Position numbers and translations under genes: made by a program
NCBI GenBank assembly: GCA_902826815.1
Contig: CADEGF010000017.1
Span: 1 to 43,475, forward strand
Length of the DNA: 43,475 bases
Origin: an uncultured Mycobacteriaceae bacterium
Lineage (GTDB): Bacteria > Actinomycetota > Actinomycetes > Mycobacteriales > Mycobacteriaceae
Reading direction: 5' to 3'
Notes under the pieces: generated by a model
What the model was told of the DNA's origin: nothing
The model's database searches: none
The model's input: only the letters and a program-made list of their open reading frames with translations
Shown here: positions 8,203-16,321 of the stretch, one piece after another
Position numbering within the stretch: the first letter of the stretch is position 1
Layout: each line of letters starts with the position of its first letter

Positions 8203-9834
8203 TTATCGCTTACCGGCCGCGGTTTTCTTGGCGGCGGCTTTCCTGGCGGCCGCCCTCTTCGCAGGCGCCTTTCTGGCCGGTGCCTTCTTAGCCGCCTTCT
8301 TACCCGCGGCCTTTCGGGCCGGCGCCTTCTTAGCCGCCTTCTTGACGCCGGCCGCGGAACTTCCCGCACTCTTGGCCGCTTTCACGGCCTTTTCAACGTC
8401 GAGTCGTCCCCATCCGAGTTCCTGCGTCCAGCCGGTCTGACCGGTGAGCTTCCTCGCCGTCTTGGCGAGAATGTCGCGGACTGCACCGGCGCTCAACGCA
8501 GGGTTGGCGCTCAACATCAGCGCCGCCGCCCCGGCCACCGCCGGAGTCGCGGACGACGTTCCGTTGAAGGTCTTCGTGAACTTTCCGGGGTCATACCCGG
8601 CAGGGCCACCGATGTCGGTAGTCCAGATGAACACACCAGGCGCGAGCAGGGTGATCGTCGCGCCGAAGTTCGAGCCCCACCATGTTTCGCCGTCCGACGA
8701 CGTGTGCGTCTTGCGCTCGTCGGCCGGGTTCGATGCACCGACGGTGACGTAGCCCGGCAGATCACCGGGGAAGTCGATCAGCGCCTCGTCGTTGCCGGCG
8801 GCGATCGCGACGACGGACCCAAGGCCGCCGCGGCCCTGGGTACGGGCGCGGGCGAAGGCTCGACTGATCGCATCGCTCGGAGCGCCGCCACCCCACGAGT
8901 TGGACAAGATGGCTGCGCCCTGCCGCCAGCACCAGTCGATGGCGTCCGCGGTGGCGAAATCGTCGAAGACCCAGTGGCCGGTACCATCGTCCATCGCGAT
9001 CCTGGCCGCGATGAGCGAGCACCGCGGCGCGATTCCGGAGAATGTCCGGTTTCGGGACAAGACGATTCCTGCACATGCCGTGCCGTGGGCATCATCGCCG
9101 CTTGGCATCGCCGAGTCGCCGTTGCCGCCGATGAAGTCCCGTTCGGCGACGACCGCAGGCTTCAAGGCCGGATGACTGGTATCGACACCCTCGTCGAGCA
9201 CAGCCACCTTGATGTCCTTGTGTCCCTTGGTGATCTCCCATGCCTTCGGCACGCCGACCTTCGGGTGAGACCACTCCTTCTCCTGTACCGAGTTTCGGGT
9301 GTGAGCGACGCGCCGCAGGAAGTTCGGCGTCACGGAGCCGACCTCGCGCGCTAGAAGCAGATCGACGAGACCGAACATCCGGTCTATCTTGTCGACACGG
9401 AGCAGTACCTTTCCGTCGAGTCCCTCCTCGACGACTTTGGCGCCAAATGATTTGGCCGCCTTGAGATCATCCTGCCGCAGGCCTTCAGCGATCACCGTCG
9501 GGGTGGCAATCGTCATCGCGGCGTAGGTCGAGATCGGCGACCGCCGACCAGGTCCTGCGCCTGCCGCCGCGCGCCGTGCGGGAACGCTGCCTTGCACGAC
9601 AGCCAGCTGACCCGGCTCACTGACGCGCGACTGCAGGACCGGAGAGTCGTTGACCATCGCGACGATGGCTTGGGCGTCGGCATTGGGTCGTGCCGCCGCT
9701 GGTGCGGCGGCCGCGGTTACCGCCCGTCGTCCGCGCATGGCGCGGGGTGCTGCACTGCTGTCGGCGGCATTCAGTGGCAGCAAATTGATTTCATGCCATT
9801 GGCCGAGTGCTTCGTATCCATGCCGTGTGGTCAC
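8203..9834 (-). CDS. S8 family (subtilisin-like) serine protease with basic histone-like tail
   Basis: The catalytic triad is intact: Asp214 in AVLDEGVDTSHP, His250 in DDAHGTACAGI and Ser427 in NGTSSATPAVAG, with the oxyanion Asn in AIAAGND. I place the start at the GTG at 9834 because ggggga sits 4 bases upstream of it; the open frame runs to 9996 but without support. There is no evident signal peptide, so the enzyme may stay in the cytoplasm or leave by another route. A low-complexity Ala/Arg-rich N-terminus and propeptide-like region precede the catalytic domain. The last roughly 55 residues are repeats of KKAAKKAPARKA type, like the tail of mycobacterial HupB, and may bind nucleic acid or polyanions. 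It is divergent from the phosphorylase-fold gene. Confidence 0.9.
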   Translation of the reverse strand: MTTRHGYEALGQWHEINLLPLNAADSSAAPRAMRGRRAVTAAAAPAAARPNADAQAIVAMVNDSPVLQSRVSEPGQLAVVQGSVPARRAAAGAGPGRRSPISTYAAMTIATPTVIAEGLRQDDLKAAKSFGAKVVEEGLDGKVLLRVDKIDRMFGLVDLLLAREVGSVTPNFLRRVAHTRNSVQEKEWSHPKVGVPKAWEITKGHKDIKVAVLDEGVDTSHPALKPAVVAERDFIGGNGDSAMPSGDDAHGTACAGIVLSRNRTFSGIAPRCSLIAARIAMDDGTGHWVFDDFATADAIDWCWRQGAAILSNSWGGGAPSDAISRAFARARTQGRGGLGSVVAIAAGNDEALIDFPGDLPGYVTVGASNPADERKTHTSSDGETWWGSNFGATITLLAPGVFIWTTDIGGPAGYDPGKFTKTFNGTSSATPAVAGAAALMLSANPALSAGAVRDILAKTARKLTGQTGWTQELGWGRLDVEKAVKAAKSAGSSAAGVKKAAKKAPARKAAGKKAAKKAPARKAPAKRAAARKAAAKKTAAGKR

Positions 9835-9944
9835 GATTCCCCCAGATCTCTTGTGGAGTGCCAGAACTGATGGGCAGACAATACGGCGATTCACCGGATG
9901 TTCAGGACGAATTTTCACTCTCGATCGGATTCGCCGTAATTCGA

Positions 9945-9956
9945 GTAGTCGACTAC
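9945..9956. promoter_or_regulatory. Perfect 12-bp palindrome, candidate operator (copy 2)
   Basis: GTAGTCGACTAC is an exact dyad in the 218-bp gap between the divergent S8 protease (start 9834) and phosphorylase-fold gene (start 10053), about 100 bases from each. It matches the core of the palindrome at 5779 at every position except the two central bases. Sharing of a 10-base specified dyad by two divergent promoter regions suggests one regulator. Confidence 0.6.
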
Positions 9957-10052
9957 GCACATCGGACCCCGATGTAGCGGGAGGATAAGTGCACACTCAA
10001 TCGCCGAACAACAGTCCGCGCCTGAGTCGAGGTCACGAGAAAAGGAGGCGAT

Positions 10053-11261
10053 ATGCCTGCTCCGCAATTCGAGGATCCCCGCCGGCGAATTATCGAATTC
10101 GGGGCTACGGCGGCAGATCTGGGCCCTCGCCAGCCGCCGTCGCCCGGCCCTCTGATCGCCCTTGGTCTGCCTTTTCCTGCCGGCCAGGCCCCACTGCCTC
10201 GCCCCTTACAGCACGAGCCCGCGCCCACCGATCCGCTACCGCGCGCCGATGTGTTGGTGGTGACTTGGACTGTCGCCGAACACGATGCGCTGGCCGATGT
10301 CCTGACTCCCGGGTTCGGACGCAATTCCTGGTATCGCTATGCCAAGGATTTCCCGACCTATCTACCCGAGATCCGAAAAGGTGCGCCTGCTCGGAATGCG
10401 CAACGCCTCGGCAGCTATTTTCCGACCAGTATCGCCGGACGTGACGTTCTGTGCGTCAAGTCCGAACTCCACCTCAATCAAGATGGCGTCCGGACAGGCG
10501 ACGGAACCGCGACGATGCCAGTCAAACGCTTCTTCCGGCAGATGATCGACGAGGTCAAGCCGTCACTTGTCATCACGGTCGGTACGGCCGGAGCGACCTT
10601 TCCGCCGACCGGAACCGTAAAGGTCGCCGGTATCACCTGTCCGGCACATGAATTGGGCGACGTCATGATCACCCGCGCAGCAAAGTTTCGGCTGGCGCAG
10701 GAATTCCGCAACGAGGAATTCGCCACCAAGCAGTACCGGTGCACGACATTCGACATCCCAACCGGCCGCTTCGACGCTTCCGCTGACCTTCTCGCCGTAC
10801 ATGCCGCCAAACTCGTCGAACCGAGCTTCGGCGCGCCCACCCGAAAGTACAACCTCCCCGATCTCGTACCGGGATTCACCAACACACCCGACTTCCGCAT
10901 CGACGGACGCGACTTCCCTGAGTTCCATCCCATGCTGACGACCGACTTCTTCGAGTTCGGCACGTCGACCAATGGGCTGCACAAGAAGGGCTGCGGCGTC
11001 GAGATGGGCGATGCGGTGCTCGGGATGGTCGTCGACGAGATGCGCGACGAGGGGCTGACTGCGCCGGACTGGCTGGTGATCCGCAATGCGTCCGATCCCC
11101 AGATCAATGGGGAGCTGCCCGCAGGTGACAATCCCGCCGTTCCGCCACAGATGCGTCGCGCACTCAACATGCAGGCCCACTGGGCGGTCTGGTACTACGA
11201 GGCCTACGGCTACTGGACGAGCGTCAATAGCGCCATCGCCACATGGGCGATGACCGCCTAG
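10053..11261 (+). CDS. Nucleoside phosphorylase-fold protein (PNP/MTAN superfamily-like)
   Basis: The 402-residue protein starts after a strong aaaggagg ribosome binding site. Its first 60 residues are proline-rich and probably flexible. The remainder carries marks of the phosphorylase/nucleosidase superfamily: a Rossmann-like first strand (ADVLVVTWTVAEHDAL), the loop LVITVGTAGA near residue 172, GVEMGDAVLG with Glu317 where the base- or ribose-binding Glu sits, and VIRNASDP with Asp348 where the catalytic Asp sits. It is longer than housekeeping members and has an inserted region around residues 225-300. A ribosylbase-cleaving activity is inferred. It is the first gene of a two-gene operon with the UDG-like/amidohydrolase protein. 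Similar domains also occur as effectors in bacterial conflict systems, so a housekeeping role should not be assumed. Confidence 0.72.
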   Translation: MPAPQFEDPRRRIIEFGATAADLGPRQPPSPGPLIALGLPFPAGQAPLPRPLQHEPAPTDPLPRADVLVVTWTVAEHDALADVLTPGFGRNSWYRYAKDFPTYLPEIRKGAPARNAQRLGSYFPTSIAGRDVLCVKSELHLNQDGVRTGDGTATMPVKRFFRQMIDEVKPSLVITVGTAGATFPPTGTVKVAGITCPAHELGDVMITRAAKFRLAQEFRNEEFATKQYRCTTFDIPTGRFDASADLLAVHAAKLVEPSFGAPTRKYNLPDLVPGFTNTPDFRIDGRDFPEFHPMLTTDFFEFGTSTNGLHKKGCGVEMGDAVLGMVVDEMRDEGLTAPDWLVIRNASDPQINGELPAGDNPAVPPQMRRALNMQAHWAVWYYEAYGYWTSVNSAIATWAMTA

Positions 11262-11282
11262 ATCAGGCAATTAGGAGGCGTC

Positions 11283-14108
11283 ATGCCCGACCCACTCGTG
11301 TCCAAGATGCCGACCGAGGTGGAGCTCGTCCTCGAGGTCATGCCATGTCTGTCGATGCGGCAGACGTATGACTCGGCCACCGAACCCCATCCCTGCTCGT
11401 ATTTCGGCGAATGGGGCCATTACCACTCATACGACTACGCAAGCGCAGGCCCGCCCGAGCAGCAGCGGATCGACCTGCCGGTCGTTTACGCGGGAAAGCG
11501 GCAGGTGGTGCCCGAGCTGTTGTCGGGATGCCGCAAGGCGCCGATCCTCTGTGTCGGTATCAACCCCAATCTGCCCGGCTGGACCGACTCCACGCGCAAT
11601 GCGATTCACCCGTATTTCGACGACGTCCTTCAGTACGCGCACTACTTCCGTTACCGAACGCGCGACAAACTCCGCATCCCGCTATCCGACTATGAGGGTC
11701 TGCTCGGCACCGAAACCGACGAACCCTCTTCACCACGGCCGCTGACCAGTCCCGGCGACGACATTCCCGTAGAACCTGCGCGGGTCCTGATGTACGCGCA
11801 ATATCAGCGTCTGCTCGACGGACTCGCGCAGCGCCGAGGATGGCAGCCTCACAAGCTCGCCGTCGGCGAAGACATCGCCTACGCGAACATGGTCGCGTGC
11901 CCTTCGACGCGCTGGGTGGTTCGTCCCAGCCAAGAAGATCCGGCCATGCCCGTCATGGGCGCCCGACGCAGCAAGGGCATCGTCGGTGAATGCTTCTATG
12001 AGCGCAAGTACTTTCTGCGCCAACTAGTTCAGAGCCTCCCTGCGGTCATCATCGTGTTCAGCCAGACGACCGCGCGCGAGTTCATCACCGCGCTTGCTGG
12101 CCGGTTCGTCGAGGGGGACCCCGAGCCTGACGAGCCACTTGCCGATCTGTTCGAGCGAACGATCCGGCTCCGATACGGGCAATTGTCCGACGGCACCAAC
12201 TTGGATGCGCGGGTGGTCTTCATGCCTCACGCGTCCGCACGGCCTGCCGAGTTCGCCGAGATGCTCAACCGCTGCATCGACTGCCTCGACGAGGAAGTGG
12301 AGAGCAGTGCCCTGGTATTCCGCCCGCAAACCGGCCATCTTGCGCGTGGCCGAGGCACGTGTGTGTTCTGCTCCAACTCGCTCTACCGCATCGGGCCGTG
12401 CGACTACGAGCAGGAGCTGACGCCCATCGCCCCCGGACAGGTCGGGCCGCTGGCAGTGGCACCCGAAGGCCCGGATCCGTTGGTGGACAAGCCCGAGCAG
12501 ATGCGTCTCCTCGCTGATCTGATGGGTGTCCGCGGTGCAGGGCCGTCACCGGCGGCCGGGCCGCGCCCAGCGGCCGCGTCGACTCGACGACTGATAGTGC
12601 GCGGAACGGTGGTCTCCATGGCCGGCGATCCGCAGCCCAACCGCGCCGTCTACATCGCGGATGATCGGATCGCGGCCATCAGCGATGCCGACTCGCCAGT
12701 ACCGGCGGAGTTCGCGGGAGCGCGCACGGTCGACACGGACGGCGTCATCTATCCGGGCCTGCTCGATCTGCACAATCATCTTCCCTACAACGTGCTTCCG
12801 CCGTGGAAACCACCGCGCCGCTTCGACAATCGCGCGCAGTGGCTGCGCCATCCCGAATACTCCCGGCACGTCGGCGAACCGATGGATGTCCTTGTGAACA
12901 GCGGTCGCAACGCCATCAAGGCGATCATCCGCTACGTCGAAGTCAAACTGCTGCTCGGCGGGGTGACCTCGACGCAAGGTCTGCGTTCACGATTCGGCGG
13001 ACAAGGCTTCTACCGCGGTGTGATACGGAATTTTGAGGCGCCCGGTGAACCAGGGCTCGCAGCCGCGGGCTCGCGTGTCATCGACCTTGATCAAGAGGCG
13101 ACCGCAGACTTGCGGGCCGGACTCGACACCGGCCGCCCGTTGTTCTTCCACCTCGCCGAGGGCATAGACACCAAGGCGCGACAGCAGTTCCTTCTGCTGC
13201 AGGACAATTCGCTGCTCCGCAAGAATCTCATCGGAATCCACAGCCTCGGACTGCTTCCCGCGCAGCACCGCGCCATGAAGAAAGCCAAATCCTGGATGGT
13301 CTGGTCACCGCTGTCGAACTCACTTCTCTACGGCGAGACGATCGACCCGGCGGTTCTGAAGAAGCAGAAGGCGTTGTTTGCACTGGGATGCGACTGGACG
13401 CCCAGCGGCAGCCGCAACCTGTTGATGGAGCTGAAAGTGGCGTGGCTGTGCGCGCAGCAGGTCACTTCGGCGACTGATCGCCTCACCTTCAAAGACCTGG
13501 CCGAGGCAGCGACGACGCGCGCCGCAACGGCCGCAGCATGGCATGGGCACGTCGGGACCATCGAGGTGGGCAAGCTCGCCGACCTTCTCGTGCTGGATGC
13601 CAAGCACGACGACCCGTACGAGAATCTGGTGCGCGCCACCGAGCGTGAAGTCAGGCTCGTGACAGTCGGCGGTATCCCACGCTGCGGCGATCAGAAGCTG
13701 ATGAGGGCGGCGGGGCTCCCGGACTCCAAGACCGAGCCGCTCACCGTCGGCGGTCGAAAGAAGCGCCTCCATCTGGACCAGCCGGACTCCCCGCTGGGAA
13801 CCATTACGTTCGACGCGGCACGCGAGCGACTCATCGCAGTGCTGTCCGATCTGGACAACGCCCGAAGTCATCCCGGAACCTTCGAGCCCCTCGACGGCCA
13901 ACCCCCGATCGATATCGAACTGGACATGCAGCCGATCGACGTCGAGGGTGGGCCAACACCGCTGGCTCCTCTACCCCCACTGTCCAGCGTGGCGCTCGAC
14001 GCGCCCACCGTCATCGATGATCCGGCTTTGTTCGACACGCTTGAGGCGTTCGAGCATCTGCCCGACTTCTACAAGGGTCCACACGGACTCCGTCAGTTCT
14101 ATTCCTAG
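11283..14108 (+). CDS. Fusion of UDG-like N-terminal region with metal-dependent amidohydrolase
   Basis: The 941-residue protein starts 21 bases after the upstream stop behind a perfect aggagg. The N-terminal third (about 1-340) has ILCVGINPNLPGW (GINPN at 92-96), ANMVACPSTRWV and a helix ECFYERKYFLRQL followed by IIVFSQTTAREF. This order resembles the uracil-DNA glycosylase superfamily. A CVFC motif near 359 may bind zinc. The C-terminal part (about 438-815) is an amidohydrolase of the ATZ/TRZ and nucleobase-deaminase type. Its ligands are His497 and His499 (DLHNHL), His623 with Glu626 (HLAEG), His653 (GIHSLG) and Asp704 (GCDWTPSGS), and it ends with GHVGTIEVGKLADLLVLD. The amidohydrolase looks active. 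The glycosylase likeness is weaker. The last roughly 120 residues are Pro/Asp-rich. Confidence 0.75.
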   Translation: MPDPLVSKMPTEVELVLEVMPCLSMRQTYDSATEPHPCSYFGEWGHYHSYDYASAGPPEQQRIDLPVVYAGKRQVVPELLSGCRKAPILCVGINPNLPGWTDSTRNAIHPYFDDVLQYAHYFRYRTRDKLRIPLSDYEGLLGTETDEPSSPRPLTSPGDDIPVEPARVLMYAQYQRLLDGLAQRRGWQPHKLAVGEDIAYANMVACPSTRWVVRPSQEDPAMPVMGARRSKGIVGECFYERKYFLRQLVQSLPAVIIVFSQTTAREFITALAGRFVEGDPEPDEPLADLFERTIRLRYGQLSDGTNLDARVVFMPHASARPAEFAEMLNRCIDCLDEEVESSALVFRPQTGHLARGRGTCVFCSNSLYRIGPCDYEQELTPIAPGQVGPLAVAPEGPDPLVDKPEQMRLLADLMGVRGAGPSPAAGPRPAAASTRRLIVRGTVVSMAGDPQPNRAVYIADDRIAAISDADSPVPAEFAGARTVDTDGVIYPGLLDLHNHLPYNVLPPWKPPRRFDNRAQWLRHPEYSRHVGEPMDVLVNSGRNAIKAIIRYVEVKLLLGGVTSTQGLRSRFGGQGFYRGVIRNFEAPGEPGLAAAGSRVIDLDQEATADLRAGLDTGRPLFFHLAEGIDTKARQQFLLLQDNSLLRKNLIGIHSLGLLPAQHRAMKKAKSWMVWSPLSNSLLYGETIDPAVLKKQKALFALGCDWTPSGSRNLLMELKVAWLCAQQVTSATDRLTFKDLAEAATTRAATAAAWHGHVGTIEVGKLADLLVLDAKHDDPYENLVRATEREVRLVTVGGIPRCGDQKLMRAAGLPDSKTEPLTVGGRKKRLHLDQPDSPLGTITFDAARERLIAVLSDLDNARSHPGTFEPLDGQPPIDIELDMQPIDVEGGPTPLAPLPPLSSVALDAPTVIDDPALFDTLEAFEHLPDFYKGPHGLRQFYS

Positions 14109-14113
14109 CGCGG

Positions 14114-15091
14114 TCATCCCGAGTGGAGAACGGCGAAGCCGCCGTTGTCGTCGACGATGAGAAGCCGGCGAGCGCCTGGTCCACGGAACGCGGTGACGCC
14201 TTCTGGCTTCGTCTCAGGCCTCGTCGTCGATTCGCGCCGGAAGGTGACGTCGAGCACGTCCACCGCTGACGCGCTGCCATCCCAGGTGCAAAGCTGAAAC
14301 GGGGCGTTGCCGCCGCTGATCGAGCGGCCGACGACGACAAGAAACTCCCGGCGGGCATGGTCGTAGTCGATATCGCGGATGCCCTGCGGCTCAACAAAAT
14401 CCGGCTTCCGGATCGAGAGCACCGGCCCTGCGTCGAGAGCCGCCGTCGTCCATGGCGCGTCGACGTCCAGATGGACGCGCAACACCGGGATCCGGCCTCC
14501 TGCGACGGGCGAGCGCACGCCGAACAGCAGGGCACGGCGCGTCGGATCCCAGGCGAGGCCCTCGATATTCAGGCCGTGATTGTCAGGGATCTGTCGGGCA
14601 GCTGCGGCGAACGCCGGGTAGCTGGACAGCAGCCAGTCCCGGAATCCTTCCATCGCGATCGCGCGCAGGTCGCCCTTGGGGCGATACCGGATCCGCACCA
14701 ATCCGTGGTTGGCGTTGACCTTTCCCGGGGTCACGCTGCGGACGCACATCGACGACGCGACGATAAGGTCCATTCCGCCTTCGGTGTCGATGCGTGCAAT
14801 TCCCTCGGGATCGGATAATGCGCGGTCTGCCAGCCCGGCGAGCGCTCGCCGTTTTATCCCGCCGCGCTGGGTTCCGTCGGCCTTGAGGCTCAGCTCGAAC
14901 AATGCCGTCGGGTCGAGGTTGTCGACGAAGACGAACCGGGATCGGTTGATCGGGACTACGCCCGAGGCATTGAACGCCCTTCCCGCGTTCGTGTCGGAGA
15001 ACGGCGTCGACGAGACGGTTACCACGATCTGTTCACCTCGTCTCCTTTGCTCGACCCCGCTGAAAATTCTGGCACCGGACGAATCGTCCAT
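14114..15091 (-). CDS. DUF3616-like beta-propeller protein
   Basis: A 325-residue protein without signal peptide. Segments such as ALSDPEGIARI, LNIEGLAWDPTRRALLFGVRSP, EPQGIRDIDYD and KPEGVTAFRG are repeated strand-turn units with 'EG(I/L/V)' turns. These are characteristic of DUF3616 and of esterase-like phytase propellers. The family has no settled function; a secreted or ligand-sensing role is often assumed but no export signal is visible here. The stop codon lies 5 bases beyond that of the convergent amidohydrolase fusion gene. It is divergent from the SARP regulator over a 368-bp gap, so it may belong to the injection-system regulon. Confidence 0.6.
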   Translation of the reverse strand: MDDSSGARIFSGVEQRRRGEQIVVTVSSTPFSDTNAGRAFNASGVVPINRSRFVFVDNLDPTALFELSLKADGTQRGGIKRRALAGLADRALSDPEGIARIDTEGGMDLIVASSMCVRSVTPGKVNANHGLVRIRYRPKGDLRAIAMEGFRDWLLSSYPAFAAAARQIPDNHGLNIEGLAWDPTRRALLFGVRSPVAGGRIPVLRVHLDVDAPWTTAALDAGPVLSIRKPDFVEPQGIRDIDYDHARREFLVVVGRSISGGNAPFQLCTWDGSASAVDVLDVTFRRESTTRPETKPEGVTAFRGPGARRLLIVDDNGGFAVLHSG

Positions 15092-15211
15092 TGCGATTAA
15101 TCGGATATTCGAATTGGTCTGCCGTTAACGCAGCAATTCGAGTGTTGTTTGCCGCTCCCCACCGCCGCGGTGCCAACTACAAGACTGCGTAGCCGGAAGC
15201 CCTGAAATGCA

Positions 15212-15223
15212 GTAGTCCATTAC
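15212..15223. promoter_or_regulatory. Candidate operator, imperfect copy 3 of the GTAGT-NN-ACTAC dyad
   Basis: GTAGTCCATTAC differs from the palindrome core at one half-site base. The flanks extend the match: CA on the left as in copy 1, and GC on the right as in copy 2. It lies 120 bases upstream of the DUF3616 start and 236 upstream of the SARP start. If the same protein binds here, the injection-system regulator is under the same control as the enzyme genes. Confidence 0.4.
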
Positions 15224-15385
15224 GCTACGCGGCCCACGCGCGCGGCGAAATAATCGACGAATCGGTCCATTCACACTAGGCGGTTGAAATGACAGCGGCT
15301 CTGGAAACATCAAGGCGAACAATTGATTCGGGACAACCGTGCCATTCTCCAACCGGACTTCACCCCGGCTGGCCGTCGATCACAT

Positions 15386-15404
15386 ACCAAGGCCTACCCT
15401 TGGT
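15386..15404. promoter_or_regulatory. Inverted repeat upstream of SARP gene
   Basis: ACCAAGG and CCTTGGT are exact inverse complements separated by CCTAC, ending 55 bases before the SARP start. There is no T-tract, so it is not a typical intrinsic terminator. An operator at the SARP promoter or a short leader hairpin is more likely. No second copy was noticed in the window. Confidence 0.35.
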
Positions 15405-15459
15405 CGACGTCATGAACCGACGCCTGACGCCATACCCGACTCACTGATGATGGGTCGGC

Positions 15460-16230
15460 GTGATGGAAAGTGTCGGCATCTTCATTCGCCTGCTTGGGCC
15501 ATTTCAGATTCTCAAGATGGGCGAACCCGCATCGCTGCGATCGGGCGGTAAAGCCGAACAGCTGCTCAGCATTCTCGCAATGCGTGCCAGGTCAGGGGTC
15601 CACCGCGAAACTCTGGTCGAGAAAATATGGCCCGACGCCGCACCCACTCTGTCAAAACAATGCCTGAACACCCTCGTGCACGGGCTCAAGACACAACTTG
15701 CCGACGCGATCGACGGGCAACCACCAATCGTGCACATGCAAAGCCATTACCTGTTGAATCTCGACAGCGGACTCAAGGTCGACGTGCTCGAGTTCGAGGC
15801 GGCGGTGGACACCGGACACCGATTGCAGTCGGAGGGTTCCGTCGCGGCGGCCATCGCGGCTTACGAGCGCGCCGTACTCCTGTATCGCGGCGACCTGACG
15901 TCCGACCCGGAGATCTCCGGATTGCTGGAGCGTGAGCGGTTGCGGGCGATCTGCCTGAACACCCTTGCGCGGTTGGCCGACGCGCACTTCGAACTCGCCG
16001 ACTACGAGCAGGCGCTCGCATACGCAGTCCGGCTGCTTGGCGTCGACCCCTGTCGCGAAGACGCCCACCGGATGACCATGCGGTCGTATGTCCGCCTGGG
16101 AGCGCGCGCCCAGGCGCTCCGGCAATACAACATCTGCCGTCTGATCCTCGCCGAGGAATTCGACGCCACCCCCGAACCCGCCACCGAACAGCTCTTCGCG
16201 CTCGTCCGCACCCAACCCGCCTTGATCTGA
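15460..16230 (+). CDS. SARP-family transcriptional activator (winged helix plus BTAD)
   Basis: The 256-residue protein has the plain two-domain layout of small SARPs. An OmpR/PhoB-like winged helix occupies about 7-95 (IRLLGPFQIL at the start, then GGKAEQLLSILAM and LVEKIWPDAAPTLSKQCLNT). A helical BTAD domain occupies about 100-245 (VDVLEFEAAVDTG, LYRGDLTSD, ALAYAVRLLGVDPCREDAHR, QALRQYNICRLILAEEF). There are no ATPase or TPR extensions. The start is GTG at 15460 or the ATG immediately after; neither has a strong ribosome binding site. SARPs are activators that bind direct heptamer repeats beside the -10 of target operons, and such an array starts 13 bases after this gene's stop. It is therefore probably the pathway-specific activator of the downstream injection-system operon. 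Confidence 0.9.
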   Translation: MMESVGIFIRLLGPFQILKMGEPASLRSGGKAEQLLSILAMRARSGVHRETLVEKIWPDAAPTLSKQCLNTLVHGLKTQLADAIDGQPPIVHMQSHYLLNLDSGLKVDVLEFEAAVDTGHRLQSEGSVAAAIAAYERAVLLYRGDLTSDPEISGLLERERLRAICLNTLARLADAHFELADYEQALAYAVRLLGVDPCREDAHRMTMRSYVRLGARAQALRQYNICRLILAEEFDATPEPATEQLFALVRTQPALI

Positions 16231-16242
16231 CTCGATCAGCCA

Positions 16243-16315
16243 CCTCAGCCAAACCTCATCGAGACCTCACCGACGACTCAGCCACCGGTCTCCGAGGCCT
16301 CATCCGGTGCTCAGC
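16243..16315 (+). promoter_or_regulatory. SARP-type heptamer array, 11-bp period
   Basis: Heptamers CCTCAGC (16243), CCTCATC (16254), CCTCACC (16265), ACTCAGC (16276), a degenerate GGTCTCC (16287), CCTCATC (16298) and GCTCAGC (16309) lie in exact 11-bp phase, with the shared core CTCA-N-C. Direct heptamers spaced 11 or 22 bp on one helix face are the known binding pattern of SARP/BTAD activators. The last unit ends 6 bases before a -10-like TAGTAC. The array sits between the SARP gene and the first gene of the injection-system operon. Confidence 0.8.
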
Positions 16316-16321
16316 ACCCGC

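Larger units (their letters stand above)
15092..15459. other. 368-bp divergent intergenic region between DUF3616 gene and SARP gene
   Basis: This is the longest gene-free stretch in the window. It contains a degenerate copy of the shared dyad (15212-15223), a 7-bp inverted repeat GCGTAGC/GCTACGC with a 30-base spacer (15187-15230), and a compact inverted repeat at 15386-15404 close to the SARP start. It is less G/C-rich in its middle than the flanking genes. A 75-residue reverse frame inside it has no support as a gene. Confidence 0.6.

Noticed and set aside
15187-15230. Inverted repeat GCGTAGC/GCTACGC with 30-base spacer as an intrinsic terminator or riboswitch
   Set aside because: Long spacer, no T-tract and no larger conserved structure visible.
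15125-15352. 75-residue reverse frame in the gap before the SARP gene
   Set aside because: No ribosome binding site, no recognisable fold and mixed codon bias; the region is better explained as regulatory.
16243-16315. Repeats behind the SARP gene as a CRISPR-like or transposon end array
   Set aside because: Units are 7 bp with 4-bp gaps, far too short for CRISPR, and there is no cas gene or transposase.
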